The notes under the pieces: generated by a model
The model's input: only the letters and a program-made list of their open reading frames with translations
Databases searched by the model: none
What the model was told of the DNA's origin: nothing
Assembly (NCBI RefSeq): GCF_000276665.1
Contig: NW_004955438.1
Coordinates: 12,131,683-12,195,682 of the forward strand
Reading direction: 5' to 3'
From: Chinchilla lanigera
Taxonomy: Eukaryota > Chordata > Mammalia > Rodentia > Chinchillidae
DNA: 64,000 nucleotides
Program-made: the position numbers and the translations under genes
Part shown: in pieces, positions 11,666 to 21,908 of the stretch
Layout of the letters: each line of letters starts with the position of its first letter
Position numbering within the stretch: the stretch's first letter is position 1

Positions 11666-12060
11666 AGAGTAGGAAAATTTATTGGGGAATAGGAACACAG
11701 AATAAAAACAGGAAATAAGAATATCTCCTAAGAGACAGGAGAGGTCATGACTGGGTTACCAATGAGCCCATGTCTCTGAGAAAGTTTTACAGAGTAAAGT
11801 CATGAGGTAGGTACAATGTGGGTCAAAGTATAATCAACCAGTAAGATTACAAGTATAGCTGCTTAGCTAATGTTGATCCAATAGTAGCAAGGGCATATGG
11901 ATGACATCATTAACCTTAGTGAATAATCTACACTCATAGTCTTATCTTTAGTCTTAGCCTCAGTCTTAGTAGTTTTAGTCTTAGTTTTTGCAGTCTTAGT
12001 GGGTAGGAGAGGATGGCTCACCCCTACGAGATAATGGTTTATGTATATGGGAAATCTCAA
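11665..12060 (-). pseudogene. Possible retrocopy or LTR read-through, parent unknown
   Basis: On the minus strand an AATAAA hexamer (plus-strand 11678-11683) is followed within about 15-20 bases by an A/G-rich tail (11571-11665). That is the layout of a polyadenylated retrotransposed RNA. I do not recognise the upstream body. A frame at 11863-12060 (65 codons) contains a Lys/Thr-rich low-complexity segment that only reflects the AGTCTT-type tandem repeat at 11936-12001. It could equally be an ERV LTR end. Confidence 0.25.
11936..12001. repeat. Degenerate AGTCTT/TTAGTC minisatellite
   Basis: Six or seven copies of a 'agtctta' core separated by 2-6 bases, read directly. Confidence 0.8.
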
Positions 12061-12269
12061 AGACCTACTTTCTTTCTGCCCTAAGTTAAAAACTACCTTT
12101 TCTTTGGTAGCCTATTGAATCTCTAAAGTAGTCAATAATAAATATCATTTTAGAAGTAAAGTCATGTCTTTTATTCACCACATATACATTTATTTTTCAA
12201 ACATGATCATCAATGAAATCTCCAATACAAATGTAAATGATTGATTTATAGTTCCTAATCTACCCGCCG

Positions 12270-12420
12270 ACCCCAAATTAGCTTTCTCCCAATTTAATGA
12301 GATGGCTTCATCATCTACCTAAATGCTTCAGTCAGAAATCTAGGAGTTATTGTTGATTTTTCCTCTCTCTTTCCCCATTAGTATCCAGTTATTGGTTATG
12401 TCCAATTTGCTGTGCCACCG
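12270..12420 (+). mobile_element. L2 fragment
   Basis: 'aaatctaggagttattgttg' followed by 'atttttcctctctctttccc' and 'cattagtatccagttattgg' matches the sense L2 order. The rest of the element up to 12.88 kb is not recognisable. Confidence 0.55.
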
Positions 12421-12884
12421 AAAAGATACAGAGATGGTGGAAAACTGACCTAGTGTGAATATCTGATTTAATCTTAGGTCTGTAGATAAGGACCACTTGT
12501 GAAAACCAGAGGTTACTGCCTTCTTGTGAAGAGGACTGTCTCTCATGTTGGCCTAAAACCTCTCTGGGAGGTCTTTATAAGGATGGAAGCCCCACTAATG
12601 AATGCCAGTAGTGAATGGAAAAGGAGAGTTTTGCTTGCTGATTGCCCATGAAGACAAGGCCTCTTTTCCACATCTTCCCCAGTTCAGTGAATTCTCTGTA
12701 CTTGGGGAAACACACACCAGCCCTGATTGCCCCTTCTTGCTGTTAAACGTTGGCCCAATTTGATGCCAACTCAAGTGTGACACATGTTATAGCAGGGAGC
12801 ATCTATATTTTCTAAGATTTTGTTTGTGACAAGGCAGGAAATAGTCCTGATATTACTGTAACAATCATAGTTACTTTTCTATTG

Positions 12885-12955
12885 TGTCCCCCGCGATGAG
12901 CCCAGGACCTGAGATGTAGTAGGCACAATGTTTGTTGAAAGCTGAGCCAGTGACT
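12885..12955 (+). mobile_element. L2 3' terminus
   Basis: 'gagcccaggacctgagatgt', 'agtaggcacaatgtttgttg' and 'aaagctgagccagtgactga' follow the L2 3' end. Probably the same insertion as the fragment near 12.3 kb. Confidence 0.5.
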
Positions 12956-13254
12956 GAACAGCAGACATTCTTAGGATCCAGTGAGGCCCATCAGATGATC
13001 TGAGGGTGAGGGCAGGAGAGCATTTACAGTTCGCTGAAATCTTTCCCCAGCCAGCTCGTACCCTGTCAGCCCACGAGGTGAGTTCCAGGAAGCCCTCTTC
13101 CTTCCCTTATGTACCCTTCACAGGTCGTCTCATAGCTTATCCTCTGATCCCACCACTCCATCTTGGCTTTGACACCACCCATCTCTGGATTTTCCTCTTT
13201 CCATTCATAACTTCAGATTTGGTACTCTAGACTGCTTGGCGGGGGGGAGGTCCA

Positions 13255-13360
13255 GAATCCACCTTTATCTACGCAGGTACTTCATGAACATTATCACCTT
13301 AATTATTTTCTCTGTTTCATAAGTAAAGGAAATTAGGCCAAGAGATGTTAGGTCCCATGG
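13255..13360 (-). mobile_element. MIR SINE fragment
   Basis: 'aacattatcaccttaattat' with 'tctctgtttcataagtaaag' then 'gaaattaggcc' is antisense MIR, diverged. Confidence 0.45.
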
Positions 13361-14395
13361 GAAGTAGAAAGGACTAAAAAACAAAAAGATCGGTTTTACC
13401 ACAAAGCCCGTCCTTTTTCCATTTCACCATATCACTTTCATTATCTAGAAGCCTCTTAGATTGTATTCCCAGCTCTTCTCCAATGGAAAATATTGAACAT
13501 GAAATACCATTGATGGCTCAGAGATGTAATTAGGAAACATGATTTCCAGGGTCAGGGAGATTATGACTACAGTGTGCAGGACTAATTGACCAAATACAAA
13601 ATAATCCCTCCTTGCCATAATTTTTGAGTCCTTACGTTTAAGTCTTTTTCTATTATTTTTTCATTGCTAATCATCTTGTCAATTTCTAGAAGCCTCTTGA
13701 TCTCCTTCAGATTAGCTCTTTCTAATCTTCTGTGGGCTATGAAACCAGCTCACCAGATTTCTTAGGACTGTGTATAAAATGGAAGAAGACGATTGTTGAA
13801 TGTCTAAGGAAGAAGGGAATAAAGTCCATGAGCTCAGCAAATGGCTCCATGGCATTTATTTTGACTTCTCAGAGGCTTTTTCTCTGAGCTGTGTTCTTTA
13901 TGGCTGAGATTATTGGAAAAATGACCTCTAGGTAGGTGAGTTATAGCCACAAAAAAGTATTGTTTTCTTTAAAATATATGAGGGCAGCAGCTTAGACTGT
14001 ATTTTTTTTTTCTTTGTAGAATGGATTCTTTGTTTTAAAATAAGTGAAAAGAACCCAGACAATAAAAAAGGTGGAGCAATACACTCTAGCAAAGTTGACC
14101 TAAAGTGAATAACATTATATGAATAGTTAAATTGATAGGAAAATAAAAGCTGTTTTGCTTATAACACCGAAAAGTCAATAAGCAGCAAATGAACTTCAGA
14201 GCAGCAGGGCCAATATTCATTTAGATGTCTTTTGTAATTAAAAAGCAATGCCCAAGCAAAACAAAGCAAGAGCAAACACAATGCCTAGCAGGGTGGCTAT
14301 GCAGGGAAACAAAGCAGTGCATAGATTTGTAAAACTTATTTGTTCAATATAAATAGATCATTAATGGGGAGGATGAGGAAGTGGTCCCTCTCTTC
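13361..14395. other. Unassigned non-coding DNA
   Basis: About 1 kb of AT-rich sequence with no gene or repeat that I can name. A T9 run sits near 14002. Confidence 0.5.
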
Positions 14396-14402
14396 AGAAT
14401 AG

Positions 14403-14472
14403 GTGCAATAGTAGTAGCAGTACCACTAGTAGTAGTAATAATAGTAGTAGTTGTTGTCATTTTGTAGTAGTA
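14403..14472. repeat. (AGT/TAG)n trinucleotide repeat
   Basis: An imperfect run of AGT/AAT units reads into the ID/B1 composite that follows. Confidence 0.85.
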
Positions 14473-14722
14473 GGGATTAAACCCAAGGGCCTTTGCACCC
14501 AGTTACATCCCCAGCCCATTTATTTCTTTACTTATTTATTTATTTTGTAGTACTGGGATTGAACACGAGATCTTTACATCTCCCCATCCATTTTTTATTT
14601 TGAAACAGTGTCTGGCTAGGTCACTAAGATGCCCAGGCTGGCCACAAACTGGTGATCTCACTCCTCCCCTTGCCCCATGCTGGGATTGGATTACAAGTGT
14701 GTGCCACCATGCCTGGTTCTAA
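14468..14722 (-). mobile_element. Old composite SINE: ID-like head(s) plus B1
   Basis: In minus orientation it holds a B1 (14590-14722, with 'gtgctgggattggattacaa'-type wording and 'ccaggctggcc') preceded by two ID-like blocks (about 14475-14516 and 14548-14590, 'tagtactgggattgaaca'). This is the B1-ID dimer type known from sciuromorph and castorimorph rodents. More diverged than the other B1 copies. Confidence 0.7.
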
Positions 14723-14756
14723 AAGGTTCCATGATTGCAGAGTTCTGTCATTTATA

Positions 14757-14945
14757 ATAAGGAATTTGAAAATGCTCAAATATTTAGAACACCAAATGGG
14801 AAGAAAATATCTACGTTGGAAATTGAAAAGGGAAAATGTCCAAATATTCAGAACACTGGACTGGGAAGGAAACTCTTAAATCAGAATTTGAAAATGGAAA
14901 ATGCTCAAATATTTAGAACACCAAAATGGTAAGAAAACTCCTAAA
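14757..14945. repeat. ~63-bp minisatellite, three copies
   Basis: Units at about 14759, 14820 and 14885 share 'aatttgaaaatg', 'ctcaaatatttagaacacc' and 'gggaagaaaa'. All frames are partly open across it because the unit is close to a multiple of three, which explains the short overlapping frames. Not a gene. Confidence 0.9.
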
Positions 14946-14959
14946 GCTCAAATCTTTAT

Positions 14960-15262
14960 ACTCTTGATAATTTCATCAGTTAGGACTCACTGCAGTAACA
15001 GCTTTAATACAATACAAGTGATGGCAAAGACTGGATCTCCTTGGAAGAAACTGAATGTGGTCTCCCTTCTTCTCTCCCTTTTTATACCATTTAGGTTACA
15101 ACCCTATTAGCAGGTGCCACCTACACCCAGGGAATGTCTTCTGTAATCCATTCAACCTTACCCCAAACTATGCTAAGCCAGTCAGTTGGGCATTTCTTAT
15201 TCAAGTTGACACAATAGTCAAGTATCACAATAACTATTCAGTAAAGATTTAATGGCTGTTAT
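14960..15262 (-). mobile_element. LTR (ERVL/MaLR-like) with TATA box, ~300 bp
   Basis: On the minus strand it begins with a 'tgtgtcaacttga' type LTR head, carries a TATAAA box (plus-strand 15081-15086) and an ATTAAA followed by the terminal region near 14985-15000. Order and length suit a rodent MaLR or ERVL solo LTR. Confidence 0.6.
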
Positions 15263-15539
15263 TTTGTTTTAATGCTTCCCATTCTTCACCCCCCCATGAC
15301 AAATATATCTTATTCACCTCTTCAGAGCTTCTTAAGACCATTACTGGGTGTCCAGAAATGATATTTTATGAATACTATAAGCACCTTCTTATTTTATAAT
15401 CACTGTCCTTCACTCTCAAGCCTGGTTTATACAAAAGGGATGTTAAGTAGGTTTTGTCTTCTGGCCAATGTCTATTATTTGATGCTGCCTTCCTAGAGTA
15501 TTGGGTCTACAAAGACTCTGAACTCACTTCTGTGCTCAG

Positions 15540-16110
15540 CTCAACAGGAAGAAATGTAGTAGTCAACTGGTGATGTCTGCCATGGGCAAGAGAGAGATGA
15601 AAATGGCCATGCCAAAAAATTACCATCCCCCTCTTGTATCCTACCTACTGTGAATCATGAGAGGCCCATTTCCTGCTAAGTTCATCTTTCTCTCCTCCCT
15701 CCCTCTTCCCTTGCAAGATTGGGGTACAATGGCCAGCTACAGAGTTGGATGAGGAAGCATTCAGAGGGTGTCTGCACACGGGAGACTGAAGGTTTTAGTC
15801 CAAGGGCTAGAGTTCACTGCAGTGTCTCATGCAAGTCCATCTCAGGAGGCCAATGGTTGTGTGATAGAAGGCTGCAGAGTCTATGATGGAGAGCTGAAGA
15901 GTCTATATGAGAAGGCTGGAGGATCCGAGGCAGAAGCTGAAGAGTCTGTGCTGGAAGCCAGGAGATGATGTCCAAGTTGAAGGCAAAGACTGGAGCTCCT
16001 CTCCCTCCCTCTCCCCTTTCCCTTCTCTGCTCCCTCTCTTCCTCTTTCCTTCCCTCTCCCTGGCACTGGGCTCTCTGTCTATTAGAAAACAAAACAAAAC
16101 AAAAGAAATA
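15540..16110 (-). mobile_element. ERVL-type LTR, minus strand
   Basis: The segment at 15725-15870 is roughly 75-80% alike by eye to 16535-16690 (shared 'cagagggtgtctgcacac', 'gagactgaaggtt', 'gttcactgcagtgtctca'). Inside, at 15868-15960, a 27-30-base unit ending in 'gctgaagagtct' is repeated three times. At 15990-16075 there is a C/T-rich stretch matching the purine-rich part of the LTR at 25.8-26.3 kb. The 128-codon frame here is an artefact of that low-complexity DNA. Confidence 0.6.
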
Positions 16111-16277
16111 CTGGCTACCTCTATCCAGTGTGGAATATCCAAGTATTTGGCTTCTGAATTTGAAGAGTATTAAAGGTATATGAATTTGTTTCTTGCCCAT
16201 TTTGTGGGTGAATTATGTAAATAGATGGCAATTATTTAGTAGGTTTATGTTTAAGCACAGATGTTTTCAATATGACC

Positions 16278-16317
<40 letters not shown>

Positions 16318-16330
16318 TGCACACACACAT
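16278..16330. repeat. (CA)n microsatellite
   Basis: About 18 AC units, a 'gtgtgc' interruption, then five more. Confidence 0.97.
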
Positions 16331-16454
16331 ATAATGTCCTAATACAAATTTCCTCTATTCTAGCTCCTGCTAGAGACAGAATCTCTGCCTTCTGGATATT
16401 TTTAATTAAATCAAAGAGAGCACATTTTCAGACTACGCAGAATGATAACAATGG

Positions 16455-16690
16455 ACAATTGTATCAGTCAGTGTTTTATCAGAAAAATAGATATAACACA
16501 AGATGCACAAATGTATAAGAAATTACAAGATTGGCTTATGACGGTCAGCTAGAGTTGAATGCGGAAGTGTGCAGAGGGTGTCTGCACACTGGAGACTGAA
16601 GGTTTCAGTCCAAGGGTTGGAGTTCACTGCAGTGTCTCACGAAAGTTCACCTCAGGAGCCCGATGGGTCTGTAACAGAAGCCTGAAGTCT
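16455..16690 (-). mobile_element. ERVL-type LTR, 3' part only
   Basis: On the minus strand this is the 3' half of an LTR related to 15.54-16.11 kb. Its terminus near 16458 has the 'gtatcagtcagtgttttatc' wording typical of an antisense MLT2/ERVL LTR end. It directly follows the pol scrap at 16690-17123, so it is best read as the 3' LTR of one deleted provirus. Confidence 0.65.
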
Positions 16691-17134
16691 TAGCTTCCAA
16701 TTCAGTGGTATCATTGTTGTGCTTCCTGGTACAAACCTTCCTTCCACTCGAACTAAGACTTGTAAGTAAACAGAACATAAGGTCTCAGGAATAGGACGCA
16801 AAACTTTGCTAGTGGATCGGGGGTGATGGTGAGTGGTAGTTACCATTCCAACTTCCACCCCTTGATTCCTAGACCCATGAATCCTGGCTATGAGAGACAC
16901 AGTACCATATGTACAATAAAGTGGAGGCTAATTCAAAGCATATGCAGCCTTTTGAAGTGCATTACTCCAGCCCTGCAAGCTATTGCTACCTAGCTGGCAG
17001 TGTAACTGTCTTCCAAAGACCCTTCCACCTATCAATCCAGCCACTTCTGAGTAGTGAAGAACATGGTAGGACCAGTGAATTTCATGAGCATGAACCTATT
17101 ACCTTACTTCTTCGGCTGTAAAAGGTACCAATTT
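16690..17134 (-). mobile_element. ERVL internal relic: primer site and integrase end
   Basis: Right after the 5' LTR on the minus strand is a 'ttggtacc' segment (plus-strand 17123-17130), which looks like an ERVL primer-binding site. The next ~420 bases correspond to the C-terminal part of pol integrase and match, by eye, the plus-strand relic at 24.4-24.75 kb. Everything between primer site and late integrase is deleted, and the frame is broken. An old inactive copy. Confidence 0.65.
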
Positions 17135-17752
17135 TGTTACAGCCAGGGTTTGCAAGGGAACAGATTTAATGCAGGACACATAATGTATAAGATTATTTTA
17201 TAATATTCACCCAAAAAGTCAAGTGCAGAAAAGTGCAAGAGATCTGTCCACTCAGAGACCCGCAGAATCTAGCTAAGGGTCTGGTTCCCACAGCAATGTC
17301 CTCCTGTACAACTCCATCTAAAGACCTAGAGCCCATGGCAATGTCTCATGCAAGTCTGTATCAAGGATCTCTGCTGGGAAGGCCAAAGGTCAGCGGAAGC
17401 TAGAAAGTTTGTGCTAGTGGAGTGAAGGATCTGTGCCAGAAGGCTGAGGGATTTTCACTGGAGCCAGGAAGTGATGCTCAAAATGAAGGACCAGAGCTCC
17501 TCCAAAGAGAACCACAGCCATCCTCAGGGACAGCAAGGACCCGAGCTCCTCTGACAATGGAAGAACAGCTGAGTTCACATCAGGAAAGCCAGCGTGACAA
17601 GCTTCCGCAGGAGAATCAACAGCATATCATCTTCCCTCCAGTTCTCCTTTTATGCTGTTGGCAACAATCCTCAGGTGGGCCTTCCACATCTAGAACCAGG
17701 CTGACTCAGTTCAGCTGGGTGTTACAAGCTGACTATTAATTAATCCACCACA
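17135..17752 (-). mobile_element. ERVL-type LTR, ~618 bp, 5' LTR of a deleted provirus
   Basis: Near full-length LTR. It pairs base for base along its length with the solo LTR at 31728-32367 in opposite orientation (for example 'gatctgtccac/atg', 'tcatgcaagtctgtatcaag', 'ctggagccaggaagtga'). The 105-codon frame at 17422-17739 lies inside it and is not a gene. Confidence 0.75.
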
Positions 17753-17755
17753 ACA

Positions 17756-18230
17756 ATGTTGGTAGATGGGAACTCTTCTGTTGCATGGTATAGTAACAAA
17801 TTACAGAATTCCATAAACTTGAAGGTACATTTGAATAACTAAATGGAAATGAGACATCTCTTTAGAAGAAACCAAGAAAGAAAAAAAGAAGGAAGAAGAA
17901 AAGCTACACTCAGATATTCATTCATTCAAGGAATGTTGGGCTCCTGCTCCCAAACAGCTTATAGTCTAATTTATACTGGTGCTATATATATATACCTAGC
18001 AACCATCTCTAGGGAACCATCAGCTTATGGATGCTGACTTTTTTGGCTTTAAAAACAAAAGTGAAGGCATGTGTATGTGTTTTAAGATTAAAATTCCCTC
18101 CTGTCTTTTTCTTTGGTAGTCCTATTCCTGATCTGGTCTATTCTCTCCTAAGTGGTAGTTCCTCCACAGGCCTAGCAGACTATTTCTAATATCTGCTACC
18201 ACCAATGCACATTCTGATACTCAGAAAAGT
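17756..18230. other. Unassigned non-coding DNA
   Basis: No gene or repeat recognised. A short (TA)n occurs near 17984-17993. Confidence 0.5.
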
Positions 18231-18237
18231 GCAGGTT

Positions 18238-18428
18238 AAACACAGTCATGCACTACAGAATAACATTTCGGTCAGTGGTGGATCACGCCTACATTGCTGG
18301 TTCCATATGACTATTACCTACAAAGTTGTTGCCATCTTTGTGTGAGTGTATGATGTTTGCATGTGAAATAGCCTAATAATGTATTTCTCAGAAAATGTCC
18401 CCATCATTTAGTGACACATTACTGCCCC
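18238..18428 (-). mobile_element. Tigger-type (TcMar) MITE, MER2-like
   Basis: The left end 'cagtcatgcactacagaata' and the right end 'catttagtgacacattactg' are mutually inverted in the Tigger2/MER2 manner, and the body has the 'aatgtatttctcagaaaatg' block of that family. Non-autonomous, about 190 bp. Confidence 0.7.
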
Positions 18429-18469
18429 CAAATATATAAATATTTAAACAAATTAAACTCATTCAGAAT

Positions 18470-19400
18470 AGGGTCTCTGCCTTATTTTTGTATGGAGACT
18501 ATACTCACAAGTGAAATAAATCAGACCCACATGTGTAAACATCATATTATCTCCCTAGTGTAAGAACATGAAAGAGTAGATAAAATCCAAAATGTACAAT
18601 AGATAATATGAAAGGGAGAGAAATTGCTCAAAGGGAGGAACAACTGGGATGAGGGAAGAAGAAAAAGAAAGTACTAAAGCATAACTGTACAGCTGATGTC
18701 TGGTGGTTCATTGAGGGAAACAGTTAATGCTTAAATTTTTTTTTGTATTTTGGCCAATTTTGCATGCTTATAGCTGGTAATGAGCAACTTGTATAAAGAC
18801 AACAACAAGCAGTATAACAACCATTGGTGAATTCCTACAATCCTATCTAGTTAAACTATGTATTGTCTCTAATGTTCTTTTAAATTATTATTTTCTTATT
18901 CCCTTTAATGGCTTGATCAATCTTCCATTCTTACATCTGATAACCTGAGCAACTACGTTGAAGATAACAATATGTAATGTAACAACCACTGTTAATCCGT
19001 GTCATTTGGTTTGAAACCCTGTATCATTTTTAATGTCCTTGCTTTGTTTTGTTTGTATTTTGCTATTGTTCTTTTTTTACTATTCTCTTTAAAATAAAAA
19101 AGAACAATATATATATGTATATATATATATACACACACACACAAGGTGGCTAATAATTGTACTATTAATTTTTATTAGTTCATTGAAAGGAACAGTGTTT
19201 ATATTGTTTGATCAGTCTTACATGCCTATATCTGTGATCTGAGATCACAGATTTGAGCAACTACTTTGAAGATAACAATTGGCAATATAATAGCCATTGT
19301 TAATTTCCTATCATCTTGTTTTGAAATTCTGTATCTTTTTTTTTTTTTTTTACTATTTTTAAAATAAAGAAAGTGAAAAAAGCAAAACAAAAATAAAGTT
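18470..19400 (+). mobile_element. L1 3' UTR with three ~160-bp tail monomers
   Basis: 18480-18690 matches the start of the L1 3' UTR ('gtgaaataaatcagaccc', then the purine-rich tract 'gagggaagaagaaaaagaaa'). It continues into three diverged monomers (about 18710-18880, 18890-19080 and 19165-19345), each with 'ttaca/gc(a)t...gagcaact' and 'aacaaccattg/ctgtt'. The second is swollen by T-rich DNA and (TA)n(CA)n at 19109-19143. An A-rich tail is at 19365-19400. The same monomers occur inverted at 7.6-8.0 kb. Confidence 0.65.
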
Positions 19401-19499
19401 GAATGATAGCTAAGGAAAGAAATGACAGCTCAGGAGAAGCTAATGTAGTAGAAAGCCATTAGCTTTCCCTGCCCTCAGACCTGAGTCACCCAACAGAAT

Positions 19500-19697
19500 A
19501 CCCAGCAGCTGCAGGTGGTTACGGAGTGCTCGAAATGTGGCTATTTTGATTCAAAGGGTGCTGAGACCATAAACTATAACCTCAACTTTGAAGGCTGAGA
19601 ACAACAACAAAAAAGAATTAAAAGATGCTGTTACTAATTTTGTCTATTGAGAATATGTTGAAATAATATTTTAGGTATATTGGGTTAAGTAACATAT
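19500..19697 (+). mobile_element. hAT-like MITE, left part, split by L1
   Basis: 'gtgctcgaaatgtggctatt' near 19527 to 'gatatattgggttaag'-like wording at 19676-19686 matches the family seen at 47450-47785. The right part resumes at 21442, after an L1 insertion. Confidence 0.55.
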
Positions 19698-21441
19698 TTT
19701 CTATTGTTTTTTATTGGTACGTTTTAGATGTACATAGTGATAGTATTCATCATAAGGAATTTGTAATTGTACATGGTACAACTTGCTTCTTCTTTTTTCC
19801 CATTTCCCTTCCCTTCCTTCAGCCCCCTTCCCCTCTTTATTTACAAAGCTTTGTTTCAATTTTTTCCCTCTATTCTTTTTTTCTTGTTGGTCCCCTCCTC
19901 CTTTGAACATTTTCTTCCTGTTGTCAGTATCTATTATACATTTTGATCCTTATTCACACTTTCGGTTTCTCATACCAGAAAGACAATGTGATATTTATAC
20001 GCGTGTCTCTGATTTATTTCATTTAAGAGTACGGTCTCGAGGTGTATCCATTTAGCTAGAAGTGTCTCAAGCTTATTGTACAAAAACCCTGTATCTTCTT
20101 TATCCATTTATCTGTTGATGGACATTTGGGCTGTTCCCAAGATTTAGCTATTACAAACTGTGCCGCTATAAACATGGCTGCGCATATATCGCTGTGAAAT
20201 GATGCTCTAAATTCTTTTAGGAAGATACCAAGAAGGGGGATAGCTGGGTCAAATGGAACCTCTAGTTTTAGCTTTTTGAGGAATCAATCACAACACTGAT
20301 TTCCACAGTGGTTGCACCAGTCTACACTCCCACCAACAGTGGAGAAAGGTTTCTTCCCCCACAGCTCCACCAACGTTTTTTATTGGTTGGTTTTTTGATC
20401 ATGGCCATTCTTTCTGAAGTGAGATGGAATCTCCGTGTTTTAATTTGCATCTCTCAAATGACCAGTGATGTTGAACATTTTTTCATGTTTTTATTTGCCG
20501 TGTCTATTTCTTTATCTGAGAAGTGTATATTCATTTCAGATGCCCATTTTTGGACTGATTCTTTAAATTTGGGGGGGTCTTTTTTTTTTTCATTCTTTAT
20601 ATAGCCTAGATATTGGTCTTTTGTCTGAAGAATAGCTGCCAAAAATTTTTTCCTGCACTGTGGGTTGTCTCTTCACTCTGCTGGTGGTTTCTCTTGCTGT
20701 GCAAAGCTTTTTAATAAGATGAGATCCCAGTTGTTGATTATGATAGTTTCTGTGGTTTGTTTCTTTGGTCTTTTTGAGGCAGAGTCTCGCTATGCAGTTC
20801 CAGCTGGCCTTGAGCTCACTTTGTAGCCCAGGCTGGTCTCAAACTTGCAATCAATCCTCCTGCCTCAGCCTCCCAAGTGCTGGGATTACAGGCATGTGCC
20901 ACCACGCCCAGCTGATAGTTTCTGTGTGATGGGGATTTTATTCAAAAAGTCTTTGCCAACACCAGTGTCTTCATGAGTTTTACCTATTCTCTCTTCCAGC
21001 AGAGTTAGTGTTTTTGTTTTAATATTTAAGTCTTTGACACATTTCAACTTTAGTTTAGTGCATGGCATGTAGAAAGCCATTTTTTCCAGCACTCTTTATT
21101 AAAGAGGCTATCTTTTTTCCAGTGAAGGGTGTTTGGTTCCTTTGTCAAAGATAAGGTGGCTGAGTATATATGGAGTTGTTTCTGCATCTTCTAATCTGTT
21201 CCATTAATCCTCAGTTTTGTTTTTTCTTTCTTTTTTTTTTTTGCCAGTACCATCCTGTTTTTATCACAGTAGCTTTGTAGTATAATTTCAAATCAGAGAT
21301 TATGTTGCCCCCTGCCTTGTCTTTGTTGCCCAGAATTGCTTTTGCTATTCTAGGTCTTTTCTGGTTCCAAATGAATTTTAGGATTGTTTTCTCTAATTCT
21401 GTGAGATATGCTTCTGGAATTTTGATTAGGATTACATTAAT
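19698..21441 (-). mobile_element. L1 3' end: ORF2 C-terminus and 3' UTR, minus strand
   Basis: Minus-strand frames match ORF2: '[16 protein letters not shown]' at about 21345-21395, '[16 protein letters not shown]' at about 21250-21295, and 'HFSDKEIDTANKNMKKCSTS' near 20460-20525. The 3' UTR (19700-20060) has the usual L1 polypurine tract, seen as C/T-rich DNA at 19790-19900. There are many frame breaks. A B1 is inserted at 20755-20912. The flanks 'taagtaacatatt' (19685-19697) and 'taagcaaaatatt' (21443-21455) look like a decayed TSD. Confidence 0.9.
20755..20912 (-). mobile_element. B1 SINE with perfect 14-bp TSD
   Basis: B1 in reverse orientation inside L1 ORF2. It is flanked by TGATAGTTTCTGTG at 20741-20754 and 20913-20926. 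Younger than its host L1. Confidence 0.95.
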
Positions 21442-21562
21442 GCTAAGCAAAATATTACCAAAATTAATTTAGCCTGTTTCTTTTTAGGGTGGCTACTAAA
21501 CATTTTAAATTTAAAACTACTTAAGAAGCTTGTACTGTATACAGGACAATGCTGCTCTGGGC
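21442..21562 (+). mobile_element. hAT-like MITE, right part
   Basis: 'aaattaatttagcctgtttc' followed by 'ttagggtggctactaaacat' continues the element that begins at 19500. Confidence 0.55.
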
Positions 21563-21837
21563 AATTCTTTCCTTAAAATATTCAAATGGATAGTGGAGGT
21601 TTATTTTTGAAGATTTAGAGATAAAAGTAAGTAGTTTATCTCAGTGTATACTCTGAGTCCAGAAAAATCTCCCTATCTAAAAGAACAAAAATGTTAGGAA
21701 CATCTACAGTGAAGGTAGGATGAGGTCACTTTTTTTTCTCTACAGGGATAGAAAGTATTTCAGATTTTGAGGATTAAATGACTTTTGCCACAACTATTCA
21801 ACTCCATTCTCACACTATGCCAGCAGTCATAGTCAAG

Positions 21838-21908
21838 ACCTAAGGGTGTAGCTGTGTTCCAATAAAACTTTATTTATAAAATCAGGCAGCCATGTAACCA
21901 GTCCCTGG
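21838..21908 (-). mobile_element. MER20 fragment
   Basis: 'gtagctgtgttccaataaaa' then 'ctttatttataaaatcaggc' is antisense MER20, a hAT-Charlie element. Only about 70 bases remain. Confidence 0.75.

Noticed and set aside
14757..14945. CRISPR-like or bacterial repeat array
   Set aside because: Directly abutting AT-rich units without spacers, in a rodent genome: a minisatellite.
15814..16200. 128-codon minus-strand frame
   Set aside because: Driven by a GA-rich low-complexity tract inside an LTR. Four other overlapping frames are open there for the same reason.
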